From Bacteroidota bacterium (GTDB lineage Bacteria; Bacteroidota; Bacteroidia; Bacteroidales; B18-G4): 10,547 bases of DNA. How positions within the stretch are numbered: position 1 is the first letter of the stretch; every line of letters begins with the position of its first letter. The stretch spans positions 1 through 10,547 of the forward strand of contig QMPN01000093.1 of the NCBI GenBank assembly GCA_003648575.1. Direction: 5' to 3'. The notes below the pieces were generated by a model that saw only the letters and a list, made by a program, of their open reading frames with translations, was not told the DNA's origin and did no database searches. This document shows positions 1 to 6,174 of this stretch, in pieces. Both the position numbers and the translations under genes were made by a program.

Positions 1-16
1 AGAAGGATATTTCTAG
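1..16 (+). CDS. cysD: Sulfate adenylyltransferase subunit 2 (CysD), last four codons only
   Basis: Reading from base 2 gives Glu-Gly-Tyr-Phe followed by TAG at 14-16. CysD proteins (the ATP-PPi lyase subunit of ATP sulfurylase) characteristically end in a Gly-Tyr-Phe tail, and the next gene is cysN, its usual operon partner. The rest of the gene lies outside the window. What is seen is only four residues and a stop. The identity rests on the matching C-terminal signature and on the cysDN gene order, so it is an inference, though a good one. Confidence 0.72.
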
Positions 17-53
17 AAGCGATGTATCATAAATTATCGAAAACAATCGCATT

Positions 54-1337
54 ATGATGGAAGATAAAGAATTTTCAAGCAAAGCATATCTCGATATGGA
101 GCTGCTGCGTTTTACCACCGCAGGCAGTGTTGATGATGGAAAAAGTACCCTGATCGGGCGCCTGCTTTACGATAGCAAGTCTATATTCGAGGACCAGCTT
201 GAGGCCGTGAAAAGGGCATCCATCAAGAAAGGGAATGCAACCGTCGATCTTTCCCTACTTACTGACGGATTGCGCGCAGAACGGGAACAGGGCATCACCA
301 TTGATGTGGCATATCGCTATTTTGCCACACCCAAAAGAAAGTTTATCATTGCCGATACACCCGGCCATGTGCAGTATACACGCAATATGGTAACCGGTGC
401 CTCAACGGCTAATGCTGCCATCATCCTGATCGACGCCAGAAATGGGGTAACGGAACAATCACACAGGCATACATTTATCGCATCCCTGCTGCAAATACCA
501 CATATTGTAGTGTGCGTAAACAAAATGGACCTTGTTGATTATAAGGAAGAAAGTTATGAAAAGATAAAAAGTCATTTCAGGGACTTTGCTGCCAAACTGG
601 CTGTCAAGGATGTACGCTTTGTACCTATCAGCGCACTGAAAGGCGACAATGTGGTCGACAAATCAAAGAAAATGCCATGGTACCAGGGCGGAACCTTGCG
701 TTATATCCTGGAAAATATCCACATTGGAAGTGATCATAACCATATCGATGGAAGGTTCCCGGTACAATATGTTATCAGGCCTCAGAGAGATGAGTTTCAT
801 GATTTCAGGGGTTATGCCGGAAGGATAGCCGGTGGCGTATTCCGTGTAGGTGAAAAAGTGATAGTCTTGCCATCTGGTTTTTCGTCAACGATCAAATCCA
901 TCATCAGCCATACGAAAGAACTAAAAGAGGCCTTTCCTCCTATGTCGGTGACCATGACACTGGAAGATGATATCGACATCAGTCGTGGCGACATGATCGT
1001 GAAAGAGAACAATGGCCCGAGGGTTGGACAGGATATAGATGTTATGATGTGCTGGATGAGTGAGAAACCCATGATGCTGAATGGGAAGTATGCTATTAAG
1101 CATACGACCGCCGACGCACGATGCATGGTTACAGATGTGAAGTACAAGGTGGACGTAAATACCCTGGAAAAGGTTCTGGATGATGATAATGTTGGTCTGA
1201 ATGAGATCGCTCGGATATCGCTCAGGACAACCAAACCTTTGTTCTTCGACTCTTATAGGCAAAACAGGAAGACGGGTGCGATCATCATGATTGATGAGGC
1301 TACCAATACAACCGTTGGAGCAGGTATGATCGTTTAA
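54..1337 (+). CDS. cysN: Sulfate adenylyltransferase subunit 1, GTPase subunit (CysN)
   Basis: CysN is the regulatory GTPase of ATP sulfurylase. With CysD it makes adenosine 5'-phosphosulfate from ATP and sulfate in the cytoplasm, using GTP hydrolysis to drive the reaction. All translation-factor-type G motifs are visible: P-loop GSVDDGKST (residues 24-32), the REQGITID switch I segment (77-84), DTPGH (101-105), NKMD (156-159) and SALKG (193-197). Beta-barrel domains II and III fill about residues 230-427. At 427 aa it is a stand-alone CysN with no C-terminal APS-kinase fusion as in CysNC. Two consecutive ATGs (54 and 57) make the exact start ambiguous by one codon, and there is no obvious Shine-Dalgarno sequence. 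It starts 37 nt after the probable cysD stop and lies 10 nt before a polysaccharide-sugar gene. This hints that activated sulfate may serve polysaccharide sulfation rather than, or as well as, cysteine synthesis. A GTPase of the EF-Tu/SelB group is excluded by the CysN-specific switch and P-loop sequences. Confidence 0.95.
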   Translation: MMEDKEFSSKAYLDMELLRFTTAGSVDDGKSTLIGRLLYDSKSIFEDQLEAVKRASIKKGNATVDLSLLTDGLRAEREQGITIDVAYRYFATPKRKFIIADTPGHVQYTRNMVTGASTANAAIILIDARNGVTEQSHRHTFIASLLQIPHIVVCVNKMDLVDYKEESYEKIKSHFRDFAAKLAVKDVRFVPISALKGDNVVDKSKKMPWYQGGTLRYILENIHIGSDHNHIDGRFPVQYVIRPQRDEFHDFRGYAGRIAGGVFRVGEKVIVLPSGFSSTIKSIISHTKELKEAFPPMSVTMTLEDDIDISRGDMIVKENNGPRVGQDIDVMMCWMSEKPMMLNGKYAIKHTTADARCMVTDVKYKVDVNTLEKVLDDDNVGLNEIARISLRTTKPLFFDSYRQNRKTGAIIMIDEATNTTVGAGMIV

Positions 1338-1347
1338 ACCGAATCGT

Positions 1348-1923
1348 ATGGAAAAACAATATTTCTCACATGAAAGCGCTATCGTCGACGAGGGTGCAGT
1401 CATTGGAAAAGGAAGCAAGATCTGGCACTTCTGCCATGTCATGGGAAAGAGTATTCTCGGAGAAGATTGCAACCTTGGACAAAATGTCTTTGTTGCCGAT
1501 GATGTTGTGCTAGGGAATAATGTTAAGGTGCAGAATAACGTGTCTATTTATTCCGGTGTAGTTTGTGAGGACGATGTGTTTTTGGGTCCCTCAATGGTAT
1601 TTACAAATATCACGAATCCCAGGAGTGCAGTTGTGAGGAAAGGGGAATATTCCCGGACCCTGGTAAAAAGAGGCGCTTCGATAGGAGCCAATGCTACCAT
1701 AGTTTGTGGAAATGATATTGGCCGCTTTGCATTTATTGCTGCCGGCGCCGTGATCACGAAAGAGGTGCCTGATTATGCTCTGATGATTGGATGCCCCGCC
1801 ACACAGGCAGGCTGGATGAGTGAATATGGGAACCGCCTGGTGTTCGATGGAGCGGGTAAAGCTGTTTGCGCCGAAAGTGGGGAAGAATACCAATTGCACG
1901 AAGATCAAATTACCAAACTCTAA
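1348..1923 (+). CDS. wlbB: WlbB/WbpD-type UDP-2-acetamido-3-amino-2,3-dideoxy-glucuronate N-acetyltransferase
   Basis: This is a 191-aa left-handed parallel beta-helix acyltransferase. Hexapeptide repeats run over about residues 8-150 (for example AIVDEGAVIGKGSKIWHF and VKVQNNVSIYSGVVCEDDV), with the family motif FTNITNPRS at 85-93. Its length and its C-terminal tail after the helix match WbpD/WlbB. Enzymes of this family transfer acetyl from acetyl-CoA to the 3-amino group of UDP-GlcNAc(3N)A, giving UDP-2,3-diacetamido-2,3-dideoxy-glucuronic acid, a precursor of B-band O-antigen in Pseudomonas and of LPS in Bordetella. The next gene encodes the matching 3-dehydrogenase (WlbA/WbpB), which strongly supports the assignment over generic serine or sugar acetyltransferases. 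The aminotransferase (WbpE/WlbC) and 6-dehydrogenase (WbpA) that the pathway needs are not in the window and probably lie upstream or elsewhere. The ATG start lies 10 nt after cysN. Confidence 0.88.
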   Translation: MEKQYFSHESAIVDEGAVIGKGSKIWHFCHVMGKSILGEDCNLGQNVFVADDVVLGNNVKVQNNVSIYSGVVCEDDVFLGPSMVFTNITNPRSAVVRKGEYSRTLVKRGASIGANATIVCGNDIGRFAFIAAGAVITKEVPDYALMIGCPATQAGWMSEYGNRLVFDGAGKAVCAESGEEYQLHEDQITKL

Positions 1924-1935
1924 ATAAGCAATACT

Positions 1936-2904
1936 ATGACCAGGGAAGATGGCATTCAAAATTTTGCATTGATTGGGGCAGCCGGCTATATCGCTCCGCG
2001 CCATATGCGTGCGATCAAAGATACCGGCCACAAATTAGTAGCAGCCCTGGATCGCTTCGACAGCGTGGGTATTATCGATAGCTTCTTTCCTGAAGCAGCT
2101 TTCTTTACAGAGACAGAGCGCTTCGACCGACACATGGATAAACTGCGACGCAAGGGGGACGAAAAGATTGAATATGTTTCCATCTGTTCGCCAAACTACC
2201 TGCATGATGCGCATATCCGCTTATCGCTCAGGAATGAGGCCAACGCTATCTGCGAGAAACCTATCGTGCTGAACCCATGGAATGTTGATGCTCTGTCGGA
2301 AATTGAAAAAGAATCCGGGAAACAGATCTATACCATACTGCAGCTGAGGCTGCATCCTTCTATTATAAAGCTGAAAGAGCTGGTGGAGAACGGGCCCAAA
2401 GACAAGGTATATGACCTTGACCTGACTTATATTACCAGTCGTGGCCGTTGGTACTTCATTTCCTGGAAGGGTGATGAACAACGCTCCGGCGGTGTAGCCA
2501 CAAACATTGGCGTACACTTCTTCGATATGCTTACCTGGATATTTGGTGATGTCAAAAGAAATGATGTGCATGTATCCGTGGAAGATACAGCTGCGGGTTT
2601 TCTTGAACTGGAAAAGGCAAGGGTACGCTGGTATCTCAGCCTCAGGAAGGATACCATACCTCATGAAGCAAGAGACAGTGGCCAGGCCACTTTCCGCTCA
2701 ATCACCATGGAAGGAGAGGAGATTGAGTTTAGTGGCGGCTTTACTGATCTTCATACAAAGAGCTATCAAGGCATACTGAATGGCGATGGTTTCGGGATAC
2801 AGGAAGCCAGAAAAAGCATTGAGATCGTGCACGACATCAGGTCTGCGAAACCCCTTGGCCTAAAAGGGGATTATCACCCGATTCTCAAAAACCTGAATTT
2901 ATAG
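1936..2904 (+). CDS. wlbA: WlbA/WbpB-type UDP-N-acetyl-2-amino-2-deoxyglucuronate 3-dehydrogenase (Gfo/Idh/MocA family)
   Basis: The protein is a 322-aa NAD-dependent oxidoreductase. The N-terminal Rossmann segment NFALIGAAGYIAPRHMRAIK (residues 9-28) closely resembles WbpB/WlbA as I remember them, as do YVSICSPNYLH (80-90) and the ICEKP motif with the family lysine K108 (105-109). The GVATNIGVHFFD motif (186-197) carries the conserved His and Asp of the C-terminal domain, and TYITSRGRWY (164-173) also fits. The enzyme oxidises C3 of UDP-GlcNAcA to the 3-keto sugar, which a PLP aminotransferase then aminates and WlbB acetylates. In several bacteria its NADH is recycled with 2-oxoglutarate by the dehydrogenase itself. 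It starts 12 nt after wlbB, so the two are almost certainly co-transcribed and adjacent in the pathway. The ATG at 1936 gives a short eight-residue extension before the usual N-terminus. That start is the only plausible ATG before the nucleotide-binding motif. Confidence 0.93.
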   Translation: MTREDGIQNFALIGAAGYIAPRHMRAIKDTGHKLVAALDRFDSVGIIDSFFPEAAFFTETERFDRHMDKLRRKGDEKIEYVSICSPNYLHDAHIRLSLRNEANAICEKPIVLNPWNVDALSEIEKESGKQIYTILQLRLHPSIIKLKELVENGPKDKVYDLDLTYITSRGRWYFISWKGDEQRSGGVATNIGVHFFDMLTWIFGDVKRNDVHVSVEDTAAGFLELEKARVRWYLSLRKDTIPHEARDSGQATFRSITMEGEEIEFSGGFTDLHTKSYQGILNGDGFGIQEARKSIEIVHDIRSAKPLGLKGDYHPILKNLNL

Positions 2905-2920
2905 CATCATACCCCCGGAT

Positions 2921-3427
2921 ATGCAAACCGATAAGGCCATAAAAAAGTGGTATGCCATCTACACCAGATCAAGGGCAGAAAAAAAGATCCACGACATGCT
3001 TTTGAAAGCCGGGTTCGACGCCTATCTTCCACTTAGAAAGGTTCTCAAGCAGTGGAGCGACAGGAAAAAATGGGTGGAAGAACCACTCTTCAGGTCCTAT
3101 ATATTTGTCCGCATTAGCGAAGCAGAATACTATGATGTGCTGAACAGCCCGGGAGCCGTGCGCTTTATTACTTTCGAGGGCAAGGCAGTGGCCATACCTC
3201 CTCAACAGATCGAAGCTATTAAACAGTTCGTGGATACAGGCCAGATACTGCCGGATGTTGACCTTGAACTGGAACCCGGAGCCATGGTTGATATCATCGC
3301 CGGACCCATGAAGGGCATCCATGGTGAACTACTGGAGATCCTTGGCAAGAAAAAGGTAAAGATAGAGATCGATGGCCTGGGCCAGGCGGTATACCTGGAG
3401 CTTCCTGCCTCACACATTCGTGCTTAA
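2921..3427 (+). CDS. NusG-like transcription antiterminator (UpxY/RfaH-type NusG paralogue)
   Basis: The protein is 168 aa. A NusG N-terminal (NGN) domain spans about residues 8-105, beginning with the hallmark WYAIYTRSRAEKKIHDMLL (10-28) and containing PLFRSYIFVRI (55-65). It is followed by a linker and a KOW domain (about 117-165) with the core GPMKGIHGELLEI (128-140). Housekeeping NusG of Bacteroidota is longer, and this size and the basic RKVLKQWSDRKKW stretch (39-51) fit the UpxY class. UpxY proteins bind RNA polymerase and suppress premature termination in long capsule or exopolysaccharide operons. The gene follows wlbA by 16 nt, which supports a role in the polysaccharide operon. Its position is unusual because specialised NusG paralogues normally head their operons, whereas this one is the last plus-strand gene before a convergent gene 7 nt away. 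It could regulate its own operon in trans or another locus. Family identity is secure, but the target is inferred. Confidence 0.92.
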   Translation: MQTDKAIKKWYAIYTRSRAEKKIHDMLLKAGFDAYLPLRKVLKQWSDRKKWVEEPLFRSYIFVRISEAEYYDVLNSPGAVRFITFEGKAVAIPPQQIEAIKQFVDTGQILPDVDLELEPGAMVDIIAGPMKGIHGELLEILGKKKVKIEIDGLGQAVYLELPASHIRA

Positions 3428-3434
3428 GGGAATA

Positions 3435-3833
3435 TTAAAGTTGGATTTTTTTAAGAAAGGCAGCGGGAATCTTCGCAAGCCGTCTTTTTTCATAATCAAA
3501 AGAGACCATCTTCGTGTGTCCGTGCACGACCACCACTTCTTCTCTCAGAACGGAATAGTGCATTACAAACGACAGCTCCCGGATCTCTTCAATATGGATG
3601 AAAACCTTCAGCTCATCACCCCGGAAAACTTCCTTTTTGAAATACACATGGGCATCACCCATGATCAGTCCCGGGCCCCCGATGTCACTTTCTGAAAAGC
3701 CTCTTTCCTCCAGGAAATGGATACGCGCATCATGGAAAAGCAACAATGCCTTATCGTTGCCCATATGCCCACCGTAATTAATATCTCCAACACGTACTTT
3801 ATATGACCCGCAAAAACTCGAATTGTCTTTCAT
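3435..3833 (-). CDS. Acyl-CoA thioesterase of the 4-hydroxybenzoyl-CoA thioesterase (hotdog) family
   Basis: The protein is a 132-aa single-domain hotdog-fold enzyme. The N-terminal signature VGDINYGGHMGNDKALLLFH (15-34) contains the catalytic-type Asp17 and the GGHMGN turn that precedes the long hot-dog helix. Such enzymes hydrolyse acyl-CoA thioesters in the cytoplasm, and the substrate cannot be told from sequence. The reading frame is open 31 codons further upstream (to 3926). I chose the internal ATG at 3833 for two reasons. The family domain begins right after it, and a good -7 element (TATCTTTG, 3857-3850 on this strand) lies within the extended frame, so the longer protein would start before its own promoter. 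The gene is tail-to-tail with the nusG-like gene (7 nt between stops, no room for an independent terminator) and divergent from the MscS gene. Confidence is high for the fold and moderate for function. Confidence 0.85.
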   Translation of the reverse strand: MKDNSSFCGSYKVRVGDINYGGHMGNDKALLLFHDARIHFLEERGFSESDIGGPGLIMGDAHVYFKKEVFRGDELKVFIHIEEIRELSFVMHYSVLREEVVVVHGHTKMVSFDYEKRRLAKIPAAFLKKIQL

Positions 3834-3849
3834 GCTATTAGCTTTCGGG

Positions 3850-3879
3850 CAAAGATAAAATTCCCGCCTCACAATCAAA
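3850..3879 (-). promoter_or_regulatory. Bacteroidota-type promoter for the thioesterase gene
   Basis: On the minus strand TTTG (3879-3876) is followed 18 nt later by TATCTTTG (3857-3850). This matches the Bacteroidota -33 TTTG / -7 TAnnTTTG consensus with near-usual spacing. Transcription would begin around 3843-3845, giving a leader of about 10 nt before the ATG at 3833. The match is to sequence only. Confidence 0.62.
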
Positions 3880-3910
3880 AATTGCTTTCCCTGATACATC
3901 ATTGATTTTT

Positions 3911-3918
3911 TATCTTTG
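3911..3918 (+). promoter_or_regulatory. -7 promoter element for the MscS gene
   Basis: TATCTTTG matches TAnnTTTG exactly and lies 43 nt before the MscS ATG. The expected -33 position (about 3888-3893) has only a weak CTG, so the upstream half is poor. The leader after the predicted start site is A-rich (AAAACTAAAAACTAAAT), as is common before Bacteroidota starts. The region would overlap the -33 box of the divergent thioesterase promoter. Confidence 0.5.
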
Positions 3919-3961
3919 TCGCTCATAAAGCATCATAAGAGAAAACTAAAAACTAAATATC

Positions 3962-5020
3962 ATGAATGAATTTTTCGCAAAGGAGTTTTATTACAACAAT
4001 GTTGGTGACTGGGCCATCTCCATGGCCATCATGGTTGGAACATTGGTTGCAGCCAAATTACTCTACTGGGTATTTGGAAGTGTTATTAAAAAACTAACAT
4101 CTAAAACCAAGACCAAGCTTGACGATATTATGATCGATATGCTTGAAGAGCCTATCGTGCTGATCGCCACCATTATCGGGGTATGGTTTGCTGTTGGGCG
4201 ACTGAGTTTTCCCGAAAGTATATTGAACTGGATCGATAAGGTATACTGGGTTATGATTGCCCTTACCATTACCTGGCTGCTGGCCAGATTGGTCGATGCC
4301 ATTATCAAGGAATATATCGTACCCCTGACACAAAAAACCGAGGGTGACCTGGATGATCAGATCGTCCCCATCATTCGTAAGGCCATACGGGCCTCGATAT
4401 GGATAATGGGTGTCATCATTGCCATGAATAATGCCGGATATAATGTCGGTGCACTACTGGCAGGATTAGGTATTGGAGGTATCGCCCTGGCCATGGCTGC
4501 CAAAGACACAGTTGCTAATATTTTCGGAGGCGTTACCATTTTTACCGACAAGCCTTTTACCATCAACGACAGGGTTAAGATCAACGGATTTGATGGTACC
4601 ATTACTGAGATCGGGATTCGAAGTACCCGTCTGAAAACGCTGGAAAACAGGATCGTAACCATCCCTAACTCTAAGTTTACCGACGGCATGGTTGAGAATG
4701 TCACCTCTGAGCCAAGCCGCAAGGTTGTACTCAAGCTTGGCCTCATTTACGAGACCACTGCCGACAAGATCCAGAATGGGATGAAGGCTCTGCAAGCCAT
4801 CGTGGATGAAAACGAAGATCTGGAAGAGAATACCGTCATCAGCTTTAATGAATTTGGTGATTTTTCCCTCGGCATTCTGTTTATCTACTACATCAAAAAG
4901 GGGTCAGATATCATGGGAGCCCAGACAGTTGTCAACCTGGAGGTTAAAAAGCGTTTTGAAGAGCTGGAAATTGAAATGGCTTTCCCAACGCAGACGGTTT
5001 ATACTATTCCTGAGAAATAA
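3962..5020 (+). CDS. Small-conductance mechanosensitive ion channel, MscS family
   Basis: The protein is a 352-aa inner-membrane channel that opens under membrane tension to release solutes during hypo-osmotic shock. Hydrophobic segments lie at about 17-40, 63-83, 92-115 and 140-160. They are followed by the Gly/Ala-rich pore-lining helix NVGALLAGLGIGGIALAMAA (161-180) and the conserved VANIFGG (184-190). The cytoplasmic beta domain follows (about 198-240: DRVKINGFDGTITEIGIRST and VTIPNSKF), then an alpha/beta C-terminal domain. One or more extra N-terminal membrane helices compared with the three-helix E. coli MscS core make it slightly larger than MscS (286 aa). It is a single gene with its own promoter-like element and converges on the minus-strand gene ending at 5063. 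The start ATG at 3962 is the first in frame and follows an A-rich leader. Confidence 0.95.
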   Translation: MNEFFAKEFYYNNVGDWAISMAIMVGTLVAAKLLYWVFGSVIKKLTSKTKTKLDDIMIDMLEEPIVLIATIIGVWFAVGRLSFPESILNWIDKVYWVMIALTITWLLARLVDAIIKEYIVPLTQKTEGDLDDQIVPIIRKAIRASIWIMGVIIAMNNAGYNVGALLAGLGIGGIALAMAAKDTVANIFGGVTIFTDKPFTINDRVKINGFDGTITEIGIRSTRLKTLENRIVTIPNSKFTDGMVENVTSEPSRKVVLKLGLIYETTADKIQNGMKALQAIVDENEDLEENTVISFNEFGDFSLGILFIYYIKKGSDIMGAQTVVNLEVKKRFEELEIEMAFPTQTVYTIPEK

Positions 5021-5023
5021 TAG

Positions 5024-5048
5024 CTTGAAACTCGAGACTTGAGACTCG
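5024..5048. repeat. Short direct repeat, 14-nt period, flanked by an inverted repeat
   Basis: CTTGAAACTCG (5024-5034) is repeated as CTTGAGACTCG (5038-5048), with 10 of 11 bases identical and a 14-nt period. The pair is enclosed by AATAGC (5019-5024) and GCTATT (5048-5053), a possible 6-bp stem with a 23-nt loop. It occupies most of the 42-bp spacer between the convergent stops of MscS and the exported-protein gene. It may be a remnant of a longer intergenic tandem repeat or a weak bidirectional 3'-end structure. No clear U-tract is present. Confidence 0.5.
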
Positions 5049-5062
5049 CTATTTGATATTTG

Positions 5063-6049
5063 TTATTTTACCAGTCTGCTCAATCCTTTAAGCTTTTTGG
5101 CTTTCATTCTTAGGATTGTTCGGTACGAAATACCCGAGGGCAGGCAATCTGCTTTTTCGACTTTTACAGAACCCGGCTTAAGTACCGCCAGCAAGGATCC
5201 GTTTTGGGTTCCGATCACGCTACCCAGAAACATGCGTTCCTGATCCGACCACATATAGTGGATATAAGCCGTATTTTCCCCTTTGTTCTTTATGGCAGCG
5301 GTGATTTCATCTTGTGAAGCAATGCGGAAAGGGTGTTCGTAATACCTGGAAACAATTTTCTCATCAATACCTTCCGGGTCAAGGTCATCCGGGATCAATA
5401 GTGTAATATTTTGAAGCGAAACGCTGATCCCTTTTGGTATCTTCTGGGCATAAACGCCTTTTTTTGAATATCGCTTTTCCAGTGCCAGATTAACCTTATC
5501 GTCGATCTGCCCTATGGCAAAGATCAAGTCCTCGGTCGACAGACCGTGATCGGCAAAAGACAGTTTAAAAATGTATCGTCCTCTCAAGAGTTGTCCGCCA
5601 TTATCTGTATCAGGAATAATGGGTGAGTTCCTGTCGACAAGATCAGGATCCAATCGTCTGCCATCCTCCGACAGGAATAACATAAACGTAAATGATCTCG
5701 ACCAGAAAATATCATTTGAACTCTGCTGTCCCTCCTGTGATGGCTTTGCGGAAAACACCGCATATTCCGGGCTCTTAGATCCAATAATGGATGTCAATAG
5801 CCTCTTTTCCATGAAAATAACACTATCGTTCAGTGTCCAGTACCTGGGCATCACCTCCTTGATTTTTTCATTGAACCACATCACACGCAGGGAGTCACAT
5901 TCATCCCTGGCATCTTCAAGGTCAAGCAAAGCAACGGCCAGGGGGCGATGGTATATTAGTTCCGCTTTTTTATAATCAGCACGCAGAAACTGAGCCTGGG
6001 ACTGTACGGTGCTTATCAGAAGTATGAGAATAATCAGATATCTGGTCAT
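5063..6049 (-). CDS. Exported protein of unknown function
   Basis: I do not recognise this 328-aa protein. It begins with a clear Sec signal peptide: a basic start, hydrophobic LIILILLISTV and a cleavage-like SQAQ around residues 17-20. It should therefore reach the periplasm or outer surface, and there is no lipobox cysteine. The mature part is mixed and polar. It has only two cysteines (51 and 292), an acidic helical stretch near 43-65, and a strongly basic C-terminus (about 304-328, rich in Lys/Arg). No membrane helix appears after the signal, and no catalytic motif is obvious. The gene follows the terminator of the lipoprotein operon and has its own -7-like element, so it is probably an independent unit. 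Codon use and composition look like the neighbours. The start at 6049 is the one that gives the full signal peptide. Confidence 0.82.
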   Translation of the reverse strand: MTRYLIILILLISTVQSQAQFLRADYKKAELIYHRPLAVALLDLEDARDECDSLRVMWFNEKIKEVMPRYWTLNDSVIFMEKRLLTSIIGSKSPEYAVFSAKPSQEGQQSSNDIFWSRSFTFMLFLSEDGRRLDPDLVDRNSPIIPDTDNGGQLLRGRYIFKLSFADHGLSTEDLIFAIGQIDDKVNLALEKRYSKKGVYAQKIPKGISVSLQNITLLIPDDLDPEGIDEKIVSRYYEHPFRIASQDEITAAIKNKGENTAYIHYMWSDQERMFLGSVIGTQNGSLLAVLKPGSVKVEKADCLPSGISYRTILRMKAKKLKGLSRLVK

Positions 6050-6066
6050 GCGGGATTCTTATACAG

Positions 6067-6074
6067 CAAAGGTA
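6067..6074 (-). promoter_or_regulatory. -7 promoter element for the exported-protein gene
   Basis: On the minus strand the bases read TACCTTTG, an exact TAnnTTTG match, 17 nt before the ATG at 6049. The predicted start site is near 6061, giving a leader of about 11 nt. The -33 region falls inside the terminator hairpin of the upstream operon and has no clear TTTG, so the support is partial. Confidence 0.42.
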
Positions 6075-6079
6075 CTGAT

Positions 6080-6107
6080 AAAAAAACAGGCCCCGTTAGA
6101 GGCCTGT
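6080..6107 (-). terminator. Rho-independent terminator of the TonB receptor/lipoprotein operon
   Basis: Read on the minus strand, ACAGGCC (6107-6101) pairs with GGCCTGT (6092-6086) around an 8-nt loop. The 7-bp stem has five G-C pairs. It is followed at once by a run of T (6086-6080) and then ATC. This is a classic intrinsic terminator about 67 nt past the stop of the last lipoprotein gene. On the plus strand there is no matching T-run, so it is one-directional. Confidence 0.82.
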
Positions 6108-6133
6108 ACCGTGTAAAATGGAGTATATAGAGA

Positions 6134-6167
6134 TTTCTTTCTTCCGCAATAGGCGGAAAAATAGAAA
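6134..6167 (-). other. Possible 3'-UTR hairpin just after the lipoprotein stop
   Basis: TTCCGC (6142-6147) pairs with GCGGAA (6153-6158) around a 5-nt loop. An outer imperfect T-rich/A-rich stem (6134-6140 with 6159-6167) extends it with small bulges. It lies between the stop codon at 6175 and the terminator. It has no U-tract, so it is more likely a 3'-end stabilising structure than a second terminator. This reading is speculative. Confidence 0.35.
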
Positions 6168-6174
6168 GGATGGG

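Noticed and set aside
921..1472. Long minus-strand open frame (183 codons) opposite cysN and wlbB
   Set aside because: It runs across two well-identified genes on the other strand, has no recognisable domain and spans the cysN/wlbB junction, so it is a shadow frame.
1936..2904. wlbA as inositol 2-dehydrogenase or glucose-fructose oxidoreductase
   Set aside because: The NFALIGAAGYIAPRHMRAIK and YITSRGRWY segments are specific to the WlbA/WbpB branch, and the adjacent gene is the matching acetyltransferase.
3834..3926. 31-codon upstream extension of the thioesterase
   Set aside because: It contains the likely promoter and has no family similarity, so the start at 3833 is preferred.
5019..5053. 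Intrinsic terminator for MscS
   Set aside because: The 6-bp AT-rich stem has a 23-nt loop and no T-run, so it is kept as a repeat and not called a terminator.
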